DNA of 64,000 nucleotides from Pseudomonas sp. UBA4617 (GTDB taxonomy: Bacteria > Pseudomonadota > Gammaproteobacteria > Pseudomonadales > Pseudomonadaceae). The notes below the pieces were generated by a model, which saw nothing but the letters and a program-made list of their open reading frames with translations, made no database searches and was not told the DNA's origin. The stretch covers positions 21,592 to 85,591 of the forward strand of contig NZ_DGIR01000010.1 in NCBI RefSeq assembly GCF_002386445.1, read 5' to 3'. A program made the translations under genes and the position numbers. Positions 1-8,798 of this stretch are shown here, one piece after another (position 1 is the first letter of the stretch; every line of letters begins with the position of its first letter).

Positions 1-191
1 GGGCGAGCCTCCATCTGGCAGCGTTTGTCATGCGGTCCGGGCTTGGCGCCGTTCTCGTCGCGCAGGTGCACCTCGATGCGGGTGAGGTCGTCTTCGTAAC
101 GTTCCAGTGAATTCTGCAGGGTACTGCGGACCCACTGGTCGAGCCGGGCGTTGCCTTCGAAATGGTTGCTGCTGTTGACCTGGATTTGCAT
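1..191 (-). CDS. HPF/RaiA-family ribosome hibernation factor (partial, N-terminus)
   Basis: Reading leftward from an ATG at 191, the first 63 residues are visible and the gene runs off the window edge. The protein opens MQIQVNSSNHFEGNARLD and continues with an E-D-D-L-T-R-I-E-V-H-L-R-D-E-N-G stretch and P-G-P-H-D-K-R-C-Q, typical of the short S30AE/HPF ribosome-associated proteins of Pseudomonas. Members of this family bind the 30S subunit and stabilise inactive ribosomes in stationary phase. It is divergent from the iron block to its right. Identity rests on the N-terminal half only. Confidence 0.8.
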   Translation of the reverse strand, partial: MQIQVNSSNHFEGNARLDQWVRSTLQNSLERYEDDLTRIEVHLRDENGAKPGPHDKRCQMEAR

Positions 192-375
192 GATTCAATC
201 CTTATTCAGCTTGCTCGCATGGAGACGCGCCTAGGCCTTTGAGACCCTTGGAATTTCTGCGTCTCTTGACTCTAAGGTCAGGCAACGGCGAAACGAATTC
301 AAGCCTTTTTTGAAAATAAATTTCTTGTTGCATATGGGGCCACAGTTGACCACGCAGCGCTTAGGCTTTGCTTAT

Positions 376-394
376 GAGAATTGAAATCATTATT
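376..394. promoter_or_regulatory. Fur-box-like operator
   Basis: The 19-mer GAGAATTGAAATCATTATT matches the classical Fur consensus at 14 of 19 positions, with the right half nearly perfect. It lies 33 bp upstream of the DUF3649 gene, which starts an iron-uptake-type gene set, so iron repression by Fur is the natural inference. Binding has not been shown here. Confidence 0.65.
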
Positions 395-426
395 ATTGAA
401 CGCCCGATAACGCCCAACCGTTCGCC

Positions 427-732
427 ATGACGCGTAAAACCGCCAGCCTCCCGATCAGCTATCGCCTGGCCGTGACTTCACGCAGCCTGGCCGCCCTGCT
501 GGGCGGCTACCTGCTGGCGTCGATGGCCAGCGTCTGCATTGCTCTGGTGGCGCCGTTGCCGCAGGTCGATGCCACACTCACAGGCCTGTTGCTGTCATTC
601 GTCTTCTACCTGCTGGCGTTCATCTGGTGCTTCGCCTGCCGTAGCGCTTTGCGCGCCTGGCTGGGTGTGCTGGCGCCAACTGTACTGCTGGGCGTGATCA
701 GCGGGTTGGCCTACTGGATGACAAGCGCATGA
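427..732 (+). CDS. DUF3649 small inner-membrane protein
   Basis: A 101-residue protein with about three hydrophobic segments (roughly residues 20-42, 52-70 and 78-98), resembling the DUF3649 family of iron-regulated membrane proteins that sit beside PepSY-type proteins in Pseudomonas. Its biochemical role is not known. The stop overlaps the start of the next gene by 4 bp (ATGA), so the two are translationally coupled. A Fur-box-like site lies just upstream. The family call is from memory of its pattern and neighbourhood. Confidence 0.7.
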   Translation: MTRKTASLPISYRLAVTSRSLAALLGGYLLASMASVCIALVAPLPQVDATLTGLLLSFVFYLLAFIWCFACRSALRAWLGVLAPTVLLGVISGLAYWMTSA

Positions 733-2306
733 AAGAAGGCTTCCGTCAGGCCATGGCCTGGCTGCACACCTGGACCGGCCTGATCTTCGGCTGGCTGTTG
801 TTTGCCATATTCCTCACCGGCACGCTGTCGTACTTCAAGGAAGAGATCACCCACTGGTCCAGGCCGGAAGTGCGTAGTCAGACACTGGATCCGACCCATG
901 CCCTGGAGGTGGCCCAGCGTTACCTGCTGGACCACGCAGGTCATTCGGGAACGTGGTTCATCCGCATGCCCAATGCACGTGAGGCGGGCTTGAATGTGGG
1001 CTATCGCGACACCAATGGCGGGCCGCGTGGCTTTGTCAGCCAGACCCTCGATACCCAGACCGGTGAGCCGCTGCAGGCCCGTGACAGCCGCGGTGGCGAA
1101 TTCTTCTACCGCTTCCATTTCCAGTTGCAGATGCCGCACCCCTATGGCCGCTGGCTGTCGACGTTCTGTGCATTCATCATGTTGCTGGGGCTGGTGACCG
1201 GCATCATCACCCACAAGAAGTTCTTCAAGGAGTTCTTCACCTTCCGCCCCGGCAAGGGCCAGCGCTCCTGGCTGGATGGGCACAACGCCATCGGCGTGTT
1301 GGTGCTGCCGTTCCACCTGATGATCAGCTACAGCAGCCTGGTGCTGTTCATGTACATGGTCATGCCGGCGGGCATCATGGCCAGCTACGGCAATGACACC
1401 GGCAAGTACTTCAACGATCTGTTCGGCCGCAACGAAGCGCCTGCGCCAGCCCATGTCGCCGCACCGCTGGTGCCGTTGGCAGGCCTGTACGCCAGGGTGC
1501 AGGCGCTGCAGCCGGGCGCGCGTATCGGCGATATCCAGGTGCAGAATCCGGGCGACCGCAATGCCCGCGTAACTTTCACTCAATCCTCGGCCGACCACGT
1601 CGCCTACCGGCGCAGCGCCAACTGGACATTCGATGGCTCCACGGGTGCCCTGCTGAGCCAGGGCAAGCCGGAGAGTGGGGTGATGATGACCGCGTTCAGT
1701 TTTGCCGGCCTGCACATGGGCAATTTCGCAGGGCCCTGGTTGCGCTGGCTGTATTTCTTGTTTGGCCTGGCGGGTACCGCGGTGATCGGCACCGGGCTGG
1801 TGATGTGGCTGGGCAAGCGTCAGCTAAAGCATGCCGGGACCGAACGCCTGCCGGGCGAGCTGCGCCTGATCGAGGTACTCAACATCGCCAGCATGAGCGG
1901 GCTGCTGCTGGCCGTTGCCGGTTTCTTCTGGGCCAACCGCCTGATCCCGCTGGGGGTGCAAGGCCGGGCCGACTGGGAGGTCGATACCTTCTTCATCACC
2001 TGGGGGGGGACGCTGGTGCATGCCATGCTGCGCAGTGGGTACCGGGCCTGGGCCGAGCAACTGGCACTGGGCGCGCTGGCTTTTGCCCTGCTGCCGCTGC
2101 TCAACGCCCTGACCACCGGCCAAGGCCTGAACCATTCGCTGCCGGCAGGCGACTGGGCCATGGCCGGCTTCGACCTGACGGCGCTGGCGACCGGCCTGTT
2201 CCTCGCCTGGCTTGCCGGCAAGCTGTCGCGCAAGCCCGGGGTGGCTGCCAGACGCGCCCGGCACGCAGCCAGAACGCCACCTGCCGAAACGGCGGGGGCA
2301 AGCTGA
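729..2306 (+). CDS. PepSY-associated TM helix (PiuB-type) iron-uptake membrane protein
   Basis: A 525-residue membrane protein. The N-terminus has the typical W-L-H-T-W-T-G-L-I-F-G-W start of PepSY_TM proteins, a second helix near 145-160, the H-N-A-I-G-V-L-V-L-P-F-H-L-M segment near 185-197, a soluble PepSY-like portion (about 235-315), a helix pair near 325-360 and further helices toward the C-terminus. Relatives are thought to act as inner-membrane reductases or helpers in iron-siderophore release. It overlaps the genes on both sides (ATGA upstream, TGATG downstream), so it belongs to one operon with the DUF3649 and DUF3325 proteins. The exact reaction is unproven. Confidence 0.82.
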   Translation: MKEGFRQAMAWLHTWTGLIFGWLLFAIFLTGTLSYFKEEITHWSRPEVRSQTLDPTHALEVAQRYLLDHAGHSGTWFIRMPNAREAGLNVGYRDTNGGPRGFVSQTLDTQTGEPLQARDSRGGEFFYRFHFQLQMPHPYGRWLSTFCAFIMLLGLVTGIITHKKFFKEFFTFRPGKGQRSWLDGHNAIGVLVLPFHLMISYSSLVLFMYMVMPAGIMASYGNDTGKYFNDLFGRNEAPAPAHVAAPLVPLAGLYARVQALQPGARIGDIQVQNPGDRNARVTFTQSSADHVAYRRSANWTFDGSTGALLSQGKPESGVMMTAFSFAGLHMGNFAGPWLRWLYFLFGLAGTAVIGTGLVMWLGKRQLKHAGTERLPGELRLIEVLNIASMSGLLLAVAGFFWANRLIPLGVQGRADWEVDTFFITWGGTLVHAMLRSGYRAWAEQLALGALAFALLPLLNALTTGQGLNHSLPAGDWAMAGFDLTALATGLFLAWLAGKLSRKPGVAARRARHAARTPPAETAGAS

Positions 2307-2632
2307 TGGCGGGCATTGCGCTGATCACATTCGCAGGCTTGGTTGCCCTGTGCCTGGCCATGCAAAAACATTTCGCCGACTTGTTCGGGCGCAAGCCGCG
2401 CCCAGGCCAGCTGCGCCTGTTGCGTAGCGCCGGCTGGTTGCTGTTGCTGGCTGCACTGGTACTGAGCGTGCACCTGCGTGGCTGGGCCCATGGCCTGGTG
2501 CAATGGGTCGCGGTGCTGATGGCCGGGGCGACCGTGTGGGTATTCGGCCTGCCATACCTGCCCCGGCTGCTGCTGGGCCTGGCCGCCGCCAGCATGGTGC
2601 TGGGGCCGTTGCTTGTCGTGTACGCCGGGTGA
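2306..2632 (+). CDS. DUF3325 small inner-membrane protein
   Basis: A 108-residue, three- to four-helix protein beginning MAGIALITFAGLVALCLAMQ, matching the DUF3325 pattern. The start overlaps the previous stop by one base. An upstream in-frame extension would make a 275-residue product, but the extension merely runs through the PepSY gene in another frame, so the coupled start is chosen. It is the third member of a DUF3649-PepSY-DUF3325 set that travels with TonB receptors. Function unknown; an accessory role in iron import is inferred from context. Confidence 0.7.
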   Translation: MAGIALITFAGLVALCLAMQKHFADLFGRKPRPGQLRLLRSAGWLLLLAALVLSVHLRGWAHGLVQWVAVLMAGATVWVFGLPYLPRLLLGLAAASMVLGPLLVVYAG

Positions 2633-2636
2633 CCTG

Positions 2637-3203
2637 ATGAGTGAACAGGGCAACATGTTCGAGCCGGACACCGACAACGGCGGTGGGCGTGCGCGTTTCG
2701 TCGAGGTGTTCCAGGCCCAGCGCGCGCGTATGGAGGCATTGGTCAGTCGTCGGGTCGGTTGCCGGGCCACGGCATCGGACCTGGTCCAGGAGCTGTTTCT
2801 GCGTTTCTGGCGCCGCCCGGTGGTCAAGGTCGAGGCACTGGATACCTATCTGCTGCGTTGCGCCGGCAACCTGGCCATCGACCACTTGCGCAGTGAGGGC
2901 AGCCGCGAACGTGTCGTCGAAGCTGCGTTGCCGGTAGATGAAGCCCAGGCGCCGGAGCAGGCCGTGCAGGTCGACCATGACCTGCAGCGCATCGAAGCCG
3001 CCTTGCGCGCCTTGCCCGAGCGCACCCGGCAGATCTTCTTGCTCAATCGCATTCACGGGTGCAAGTACGGCGAGATCGCCAAGGCCATGCAACTGTCCCA
3101 GAGTGCAGTGGAAAAGCATATGATGCGCGCCCTCGAGGCGTGCAAGGCGAGTGTGGCCGAGCCCGCGTCCATTCCACGCCGGCCAGGGAGCGCCCGTCGA
3201 TGA
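2637..3203 (+). CDS. ECF sigma factor, FecI type
   Basis: A 188-residue extracytoplasmic-function sigma factor. Region 2 is seen as D-L-V-Q-E-L-F-L-R-F-W-R-R-P followed by L-L-R-C-A-G-N-L-A-I-D-H-L-R; region 4 as L-P-E-R-T-R-Q-I-F-L-L-N-R and the helix-turn-helix Y-G-E-I-A-K-A-M-Q-L-S-Q-S-A-V-E-K-H. FecI-type sigmas switch on the neighbouring TonB-dependent receptor when its ferric-siderophore ligand binds. The start follows the DUF3325 stop by 4 bp, and the end overlaps the fecR-like start (ATGA). It is probably also controlled by Fur through the operon promoter. Confidence 0.9.
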   Translation: MSEQGNMFEPDTDNGGGRARFVEVFQAQRARMEALVSRRVGCRATASDLVQELFLRFWRRPVVKVEALDTYLLRCAGNLAIDHLRSEGSRERVVEAALPVDEAQAPEQAVQVDHDLQRIEAALRALPERTRQIFLLNRIHGCKYGEIAKAMQLSQSAVEKHMMRALEACKASVAEPASIPRRPGSARR

Positions 3204-4177
3204 GCCATCTACCGCCGATTACCGAGGCGCAGTCCAAGGCTGCACTGCAATGGCTCAGCCGCATCAACGAGCAGCCCGCCCACGCCGATGGGGCCGCGTT
3301 CAAACGCTGGCTGCTGAGCCACCCCGCGCACCGTGCAGCCTTCGCCCAGGCGCAGGCGCTGTGGCAGGCCAGCGGCACCGCTGCGGCGCGCCTGGCTGAC
3401 GAAGAACAGCAAGGCCTGCAGCGCTATCTGGATGCAATGGCCCGGCCAGTGGCCAGGTCGCCGTGGCGGCAGCGCCTCGCCGCACTGGCGGCCTGCCTGG
3501 TGCTGGCCGTGGGCATTGCCGGGGGTTGGCAGCCTGGCCTGTGGTTGCAGGACCTGCAGGCTGACTACAGCAGCGCCGGGCAGGTGCGGCAGGTAATGCT
3601 GGCTGACCAGTCGCAAGTGACGCTGGATGCGCAGAGCGCAATTGCAGTCGATTTTGTCCGAGGTGAGCGCCGCGTGCGCTTGTTGTATGGCGCGGCATTC
3701 TTCCAGGTCACGCATACCGGTGAGCCATTCCTGGTCGAAGCAGCGGGGGGCGAGGTGCGGGTACTCGGTACGCAGTTCGAAGTGCGTGAGCAGGGCGAAG
3801 GCGCCCAGGTCACGGTGCGTAGCGGGCGGGTGGCAGTAAGCCCGGCACCGGGAGCCGCGAAGCGCGAACTGACGGCCAACCAGCAGGTGACCTACGCTAC
3901 AGGCCGGCTGGGTGACCTTGTGACAGTGGATAGCGACACCCGCCTGGCCTGGCGCCAGGGTTGGCTGAATTACTACCAGGTCCCGCTGGCGCAGGTGGTC
4001 GAAGACCTGGGGCGCTATTACCCGGGGCGCATCCTGCTGCTCGACGGCGAACTGGGGCAGCGCAAGGTCAGTGGCAGTTTTCCCGCGGCAGAACCGTTGC
4101 CGGCGCTGGATTCGCTGGGCAAGGTGATGGGCTTTTCGCGGCAGACTGTGCTGGGACGGTTGACGGTCATCCGATAA
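3200..4177 (+). CDS. FecR-type transmembrane sigma-factor regulator
   Basis: A 325-residue protein: an N-terminal cytoplasmic FecR_N-like domain (W-L-S-R-I-N near residue 17 and F-K-R-W-L-L-S-H-P near 33), one membrane helix near residues 95-113, then the periplasmic FecR domain (V-T-L-D-A-Q-S-A-I-A-V, R-R-V-R-L-L-Y-G-A-A-F-F-Q-V, V-L-G-T-Q-F-E-V) and an STN-like C-terminus. The family holds its cognate FecI sigma inactive and relays the signal from the receptor. The start inside the fecI stop (ATGA) is preferred over a much longer upstream frame because of the coupling and because homologues start here. Confidence 0.9.
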   Translation: MSHLPPITEAQSKAALQWLSRINEQPAHADGAAFKRWLLSHPAHRAAFAQAQALWQASGTAAARLADEEQQGLQRYLDAMARPVARSPWRQRLAALAACLVLAVGIAGGWQPGLWLQDLQADYSSAGQVRQVMLADQSQVTLDAQSAIAVDFVRGERRVRLLYGAAFFQVTHTGEPFLVEAAGGEVRVLGTQFEVREQGEGAQVTVRSGRVAVSPAPGAAKRELTANQQVTYATGRLGDLVTVDSDTRLAWRQGWLNYYQVPLAQVVEDLGRYYPGRILLLDGELGQRKVSGSFPAAEPLPALDSLGKVMGFSRQTVLGRLTVIR

Positions 4178-4313
4178 TCGCCTGTGCCGGCCTCTTCGCG
4201 GGAACAGGTAAAAATATTTTCAAATAGCAGGTGAGGTAACAGGTCGTGACATCCGTGTAATGAGTGGAAGTGCGATTCATTCGCAGTCATAACCCTCTCA
4301 CAGGTCAGCGTCC

Positions 4314-6704
4314 ATGAAGTTCACCCCGCGTTGCGTCCCTCTCTGGCTCAGCCTGTCCGCGCTGCCGGCCCTCGTTTTCGCTCCCCTGGCCTGTGCTGCC
4401 GAGCTACAGCAGACGTACGCCTTCGCCCAGCCCGCGCAACCCTTGGCACAAGCGCTCAATGCGTTCAGTCGCACCACTGGCCAGGGCGTGGTCTACACCT
4501 TGGAGCTGCCCGGCGGGCAGGCCCCGGCGCTGAACGGCCGGTACAGCGCCGAGCAGGCCCTGCAGCAACTGCTGGGCAGCAGTGGGTTGGCCTGGCGTCG
4601 CGTCGACGCGCGCACCTTTACCCTGGAAACGCTGGATACCTCTGGCGCCCTCAGCCTGCAGGCCACCACGGTCACCTCGGAACTGGACGACTACAGCTAC
4701 CAGCCTCCGGCCAGCGCCTCGATCATGCGCGGGCAGGGTCCGAGCCAGGACATTCCCCAGGCGATCAACGTGGTGCCGGCCCAAGTCATTCGCGACCAGG
4801 CCCCGCGCAACCTCGACGACGCCCTGGCCAACGTCAGCGGCATCACCCAGGGCAACAACTTTGGCGGCACCGCCGACACGGTGATGAAGCGTGGTTTCGG
4901 TGATAACCGGGATGGATCGATCATGCGCGACGGCATGCCGGTGGTACAGGGCCGCAACCTCAATGCCAGCACCGAGCGGGTCGAAGTGCTCAAGGGCCCG
5001 GCGTCGCTGCTGTACGGCATCCAGGACCCGGGCGGGGTAATCAACGTGGTCAGCAAGCGGCCGCAGCTGCAGCAGTACAACGCCCTCAACGTGCGCGGCT
5101 CGACCTACGGCAGTGGCAAGAACGGCAGCGGCGGCGGCTTCGACAGTACCGGCGCGCTGGGCGACAGCAACTTTGCCTACCGCCTGATCGTCGACCACGA
5201 GGACGAGGACTACTGGCGCAACTACGGCGTGCACCGCGAATCGCTGGTGGCGCCGTCGCTGGCTTGGCTGGGTGAGGACACCCAGGTGGTACTGGCCTAC
5301 GAGCACCGCGAGTTTCTCTCACCGTTCGATCGGGGCACTGCATTTGGCAACAACGGCCACCCGCTGGACATCCCGGCCACGCGGCGCCTGGATGAGCCAT
5401 TCAACGACATGGAGGGGCGTTCCGACCTGTACCGGCTGGAGCTCGACCACCAGCTGGCCGATCACTGGAAGCTGCATTTCGGCTACAGCTTCAACCGCGA
5501 GACCTACGATGCCAGTCAGGTGCGGGTGACCAAAGTCAATGAAACAAGCGGCACGCTGGCGCGCAGCATCGACGGCACGCATGACGCCATGAGCCGTGAC
5601 CAGTTCGCCACCCTGAGCCTGGCCGGCAACGTGCAACTGGCAGGCATGCAGAACGACCTGCTGTTCGGCATCGACCATGAGGACCGCAAGATCTTCCGCG
5701 GTGACCTGATCCGGCAGAAAGCCCAATCGACCTTCAGCTATGTCAATCCGGTCTATGGCCAGGAAGTGGAGGGCACTACGGTCGGTGCCAAGGAAAGCGA
5801 CCAGACCGACAAGCTGCGCACCGATGCGCTGTTCGTACAGGACGCGCTGCACCTGGATGAGCACTGGATCCTGGTGGCCGGTGCGCGCTTTCAGCAATAC
5901 GACCAGTACGCCGGTCGCGGGCGCCCGTTCCAGGTCAACACCGACAGCAACGGCCAGACCTGGGTACCGCACGCGGGTGTGGTGTACAAGGTCGATGAGC
6001 AGCTGTCGTTCTATGCCAGCTACAGCGAATCGTTCAAGCCCAACTCGACTATCGCACCGCTGGTCGGCAACGTGGTGCTGGACGGCTCGGTGGCGCCGGA
6101 GGAGGGCAAGTCCTGGGAATTGGGGGCCAAGCTCGATATGCCGGGGCGCCTCACCGGCACCCTCGCGCTGTTCGACATCACCAAGCGCAACGTGCTGGTT
6201 TCCAGCCTCGACCAAGGCACGGGCGAGACGGTGTACAGCAATGCCGGTGAAGTGGGTTCGCGGGGTATCGAACTGGACCTGACCGGCCAGCTCAGCGAGC
6301 GCTGGAGCCTGATCGGCAGCTACGCGTTCACCGATGCTGAAGTGACCAAGGACCCGGAACTCAAGGGCAACCGCCTGCAGAACGTGGCCCGGCACAGTGG
6401 TTCGCTGTCGGCGGTGTACGATTACGGCAGCCTGTTTGGCGGCGACCGCTTGCGCCTGGGTGCCGGGGCGCGGTATGTGGGCGAGCGGGCGGGTGACTCG
6501 ACCAATACCTTCGATCTGCCTTCCTATACAGTGGCCGATGCCTTTGCCAGCTATGAAACCCGGCTCGACGAGCACAAGGTGCTCGTGCAATTGAATGTGA
6601 AGAACCTGTTCGACAAGGTGTACTACAGCTCGGCAGTGAACCAGTATTTCGTGGCTATCGGCGATCCGCGGCAGGTAAGCCTGTCCAGCACCTTCGAGTT
6701 CTAG
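4314..6704 (+). CDS. TonB-dependent siderophore receptor with STN signalling domain (FpvA/FoxA type)
   Basis: A 796-residue outer-membrane receptor. A signal peptide covers about residues 1-28 (cleavage after A-C-A). The next ~75 residues form the STN domain (F-A-Q-P-A-Q-P-L-A-Q-A-L-N-A-F), which marks receptors that signal to FecR/FecI partners; both lie immediately upstream. The plug follows (S-Q-D-I-P-Q-A-I-N-V-V-P, then G-S-I-M-R-D-G-M-P-V and V-E-V-L-K-G-P-A-S-L-L-Y-G), and the 22-strand barrel ends in an aromatic residue (S-T-F-E-F). It would import one ferric siderophore and induce its own synthesis. The ligand cannot be read from sequence. Confidence 0.92.
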   Translation: MKFTPRCVPLWLSLSALPALVFAPLACAAELQQTYAFAQPAQPLAQALNAFSRTTGQGVVYTLELPGGQAPALNGRYSAEQALQQLLGSSGLAWRRVDARTFTLETLDTSGALSLQATTVTSELDDYSYQPPASASIMRGQGPSQDIPQAINVVPAQVIRDQAPRNLDDALANVSGITQGNNFGGTADTVMKRGFGDNRDGSIMRDGMPVVQGRNLNASTERVEVLKGPASLLYGIQDPGGVINVVSKRPQLQQYNALNVRGSTYGSGKNGSGGGFDSTGALGDSNFAYRLIVDHEDEDYWRNYGVHRESLVAPSLAWLGEDTQVVLAYEHREFLSPFDRGTAFGNNGHPLDIPATRRLDEPFNDMEGRSDLYRLELDHQLADHWKLHFGYSFNRETYDASQVRVTKVNETSGTLARSIDGTHDAMSRDQFATLSLAGNVQLAGMQNDLLFGIDHEDRKIFRGDLIRQKAQSTFSYVNPVYGQEVEGTTVGAKESDQTDKLRTDALFVQDALHLDEHWILVAGARFQQYDQYAGRGRPFQVNTDSNGQTWVPHAGVVYKVDEQLSFYASYSESFKPNSTIAPLVGNVVLDGSVAPEEGKSWELGAKLDMPGRLTGTLALFDITKRNVLVSSLDQGTGETVYSNAGEVGSRGIELDLTGQLSERWSLIGSYAFTDAEVTKDPELKGNRLQNVARHSGSLSAVYDYGSLFGGDRLRLGAGARYVGERAGDSTNTFDLPSYTVADAFASYETRLDEHKVLVQLNVKNLFDKVYYSSAVNQYFVAIGDPRQVSLSSTFEF

Positions 6705-6732
6705 ACCAGCCTGTGCCGGCGTCTTCGTGGCT

Positions 6733-7608
6733 TTAGCCGCGAATGGCCGAACGGTATTCACCGGGTGTCGCACCGATCGCCTGGCGGAAGCGGTTGCTGA
6801 AATGGCTGGCACTGGCAAACCCGCATAGCAAGGCAATTTCGCCCAGCGGCATCATTCCCAGCCGCAGCAGCTGGCAGGCCCGGTGCAGGCGCCGGGCCAG
6901 CAGGTACTGGTGCGGCGGCAGCCCGAAGCTGGCGCGGAACATGCGCGCAAAATGGTATTCGGACAGGTTGCAGCGCACGGCCAGTTCACCCAGGGTAATG
7001 GGCTGGTCAAGGTGTGCTTCGATGTAATCGATCATCTGCCGGCGCAGGTTCGGCGCCAGCCCGCCTTTCATGCGCAGGCCATGGCGCAGCCCGACCTGGT
7101 TGAGCAGCGCATGGTCGACGATTTCGTGCGCCAGGCTGCTGGCCAGCAAGCGCTCGCCAGGTTCGTCCCAGTCCAGGGTGGTCAGCTGGCGAAAGCGCGC
7201 GGCCTGCTGCGGGTCGTCGAGAAAGGTCGCTTCCTGCAGTTGCAGCTCACGCGGTTCGCGGTCGAGCAGGCGCACGCAGCCCAGGGCGAACTGCGTCTCG
7301 CTGATGTACAGGTGGGCCAAACGGATAGCGCCATTGACCACCCAGTTCGATTCCTGCCCGGCCGGCATCACGCACAGCTTGTTCGGCGCCCCCTTGTCGG
7401 CCGGGCGCTGGCGGCGGAAGGTGCCGGTGCCGTCGGCGATGTAGCACGACAGGGTGTGGTGGCTGGGTGCCTGGTAGTCGCGGGCATCGTCACGGTTGCT
7501 CCACAACGCCGCCGCCAGCCCGTCGCCCAGCTGTGCGCTCAGCTCCAGCCGGGCGTTGGGCGAGGCGTGCATGGCGTTGAACACTTGCAGTTGGCTGAAT
7601 GGCGTCAT
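6733..7608 (-). CDS. AraC-family transcriptional regulator
   Basis: A 291-residue regulator with a C-terminal pair of helix-turn-helix motifs: L-G-E-L-A-V-R-C-N-L-S-E-Y-H-F-A-R-M-F and L-G-E-I-A-L-L-C-G-F-A-S-A-S-H-F-S-N-R-F. The N-terminal ~180 residues are a ligand-sensing region without a recognised fold. The ATG at 7608 is preceded by GAGGAACAACCC, a good ribosome-binding site, so the longer frame to 7842 is rejected; it would run through a REP element. It is convergent with the TonB receptor. Its target is unknown; the adjacent EamA gene, divergent across a REP-bearing gap, is one candidate. Confidence 0.88.
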   Translation of the reverse strand: MTPFSQLQVFNAMHASPNARLELSAQLGDGLAAALWSNRDDARDYQAPSHHTLSCYIADGTGTFRRQRPADKGAPNKLCVMPAGQESNWVVNGAIRLAHLYISETQFALGCVRLLDREPRELQLQEATFLDDPQQAARFRQLTTLDWDEPGERLLASSLAHEIVDHALLNQVGLRHGLRMKGGLAPNLRRQMIDYIEAHLDQPITLGELAVRCNLSEYHFARMFRASFGLPPHQYLLARRLHRACQLLRLGMMPLGEIALLCGFASASHFSNRFRQAIGATPGEYRSAIRG

Positions 7609-7750
7609 GGGTTGTTCCTCTTGCAGCCATCCTACTGCGCCTTGGGCAGGCTTACAGCTACCCGTGGGACAAATGCGCAAGTTTGTGCAAGCGCGTGGGT
7701 GTTCGACAGGAGAACACTGGAAATGCCTCGGCGAGGGCTGCGCCCTCGAT

Positions 7751-7830
7751 TCGCGGGTGAACCCGCTCCCACAGGGACCGCGCCAGCCTCGAGAGCAGCA
7801 CGGTCCCTGCGGGAGCGGCTTTAGCCGCGA
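7751..7830. repeat. REP-element pair (inverted)
   Basis: Two ~30-base arms (7751-7780 and 7801-7830) form an imperfect inverted repeat with a 20-base spacer. The core reads TCGCGGGTGAACCCGCTCCC, the usual P. putida REP core. It sits between the divergent AraC and EamA genes. Confidence 0.85.
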
Positions 7831-7871
7831 AGCGCCGGGCACCGATCTTGAAGGCCCAAGGAACCGCCGCC

Positions 7872-8774
7872 ATGAACTTGTCGCTCTATCTGCTTACCGT
7901 GCTGATCTGGGGTACTACCTGGATCGCCCTCAAACTTCAGCTGGGCGTGGTCGCCATCCCGGTTTCGATCGTCTACCGCTTCGCCTTGGCCGGGCTGATC
8001 CTGTTCGCCTTCCTTTTGCTCACCCGCCGCCTGCAGCCGATGAACCGGCGTGGTCACCAGATCTGCCTGGCCCAGGGCCTGTGCCTTTTTTGCGTCAACT
8101 TCATCTGCTTCCTCAGTGCCAGCCAGTGGATCGCCAGCGGCTTGATTGCCGTGGTGTTTTCCACCGCCACGTTGTGGAACGCACTCAACGCACGGATCTT
8201 CTTTGCCCAGAAGATTGCCAGCAATGTGCTTGCCGGCGGCGCCTTGGGCTTGTTCGGCCTGGGCCTGTTGTTCTGGCCGGAGCTGTCCCACCACACGGCC
8301 AGCCGCGAGACCCTGTATGGTCTTGGCCTGGCTTTGCTCGGCACCTTGTGTTTCTCGGCGGGCAACATGCTCTCGAGCATGCAGCAGAAGGCTGGGCTCA
8401 AGCCGCTGACCACCAATGCCTGGGGCATGGTCTACGGCGCAGCGATGCTGGCGCTGTTCTGTGTGATCAGCGGCGTGCCGTTCAGCATGGAGTGGAATGC
8501 GCGCTATATCGGCTCGTTGCTGTACCTGGTAATCCCCGGTTCGGTGATCGCCTTCACCGCCTACCTGACCCTGGTCGGGCGCATGGGCCCGGAGCGGGCG
8601 GCGTACTGCACGGTGCTGTTCCCGCTGGTGGCGTTGAACGTGTCGGCGGTGGCCGAGGGGTATCAGTGGACGGCGCCTGCCTTGTTGGGGCTGGTGGCGG
8701 TGATGGCGGGGAATGTACTGGTGTTTCGCAAGCCCAGGGCCAAGTTCGCCTCTGGGCTGTCGAGAACTGTGTAG
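7872..8774 (+). CDS. EamA/DMT-superfamily transporter
   Basis: A 300-residue protein with about ten membrane helices and the two tandem EamA repeats of the drug/metabolite transporter superfamily. The N-terminus shows the common L-I-W-G-T-T-W-I-A-L-K signature, and the second repeat has T-A-Y-L-T-L-V-G-R-M-G-P-E-R-A-A-Y-C. Such proteins export amino acids, nucleobases or other metabolites, but the substrate is not predictable. A 24-base longer start exists; the ATG at 7872 matches the family N-terminus. It is divergent from the AraC regulator. Confidence 0.87.
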   Translation: MNLSLYLLTVLIWGTTWIALKLQLGVVAIPVSIVYRFALAGLILFAFLLLTRRLQPMNRRGHQICLAQGLCLFCVNFICFLSASQWIASGLIAVVFSTATLWNALNARIFFAQKIASNVLAGGALGLFGLGLLFWPELSHHTASRETLYGLGLALLGTLCFSAGNMLSSMQQKAGLKPLTTNAWGMVYGAAMLALFCVISGVPFSMEWNARYIGSLLYLVIPGSVIAFTAYLTLVGRMGPERAAYCTVLFPLVALNVSAVAEGYQWTAPALLGLVAVMAGNVLVFRKPRAKFASGLSRTV

Positions 8775-8798
8775 GAGCGGCGCCGTGTCAGGCAGGCA

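Noticed and set aside
7751..7830. Repeated GC-rich palindromes as a possible CRISPR array
   Set aside because: The repeats occur as isolated inverted pairs in separate gaps rather than as regularly spaced direct repeats; they are REP elements and no cas gene is present.
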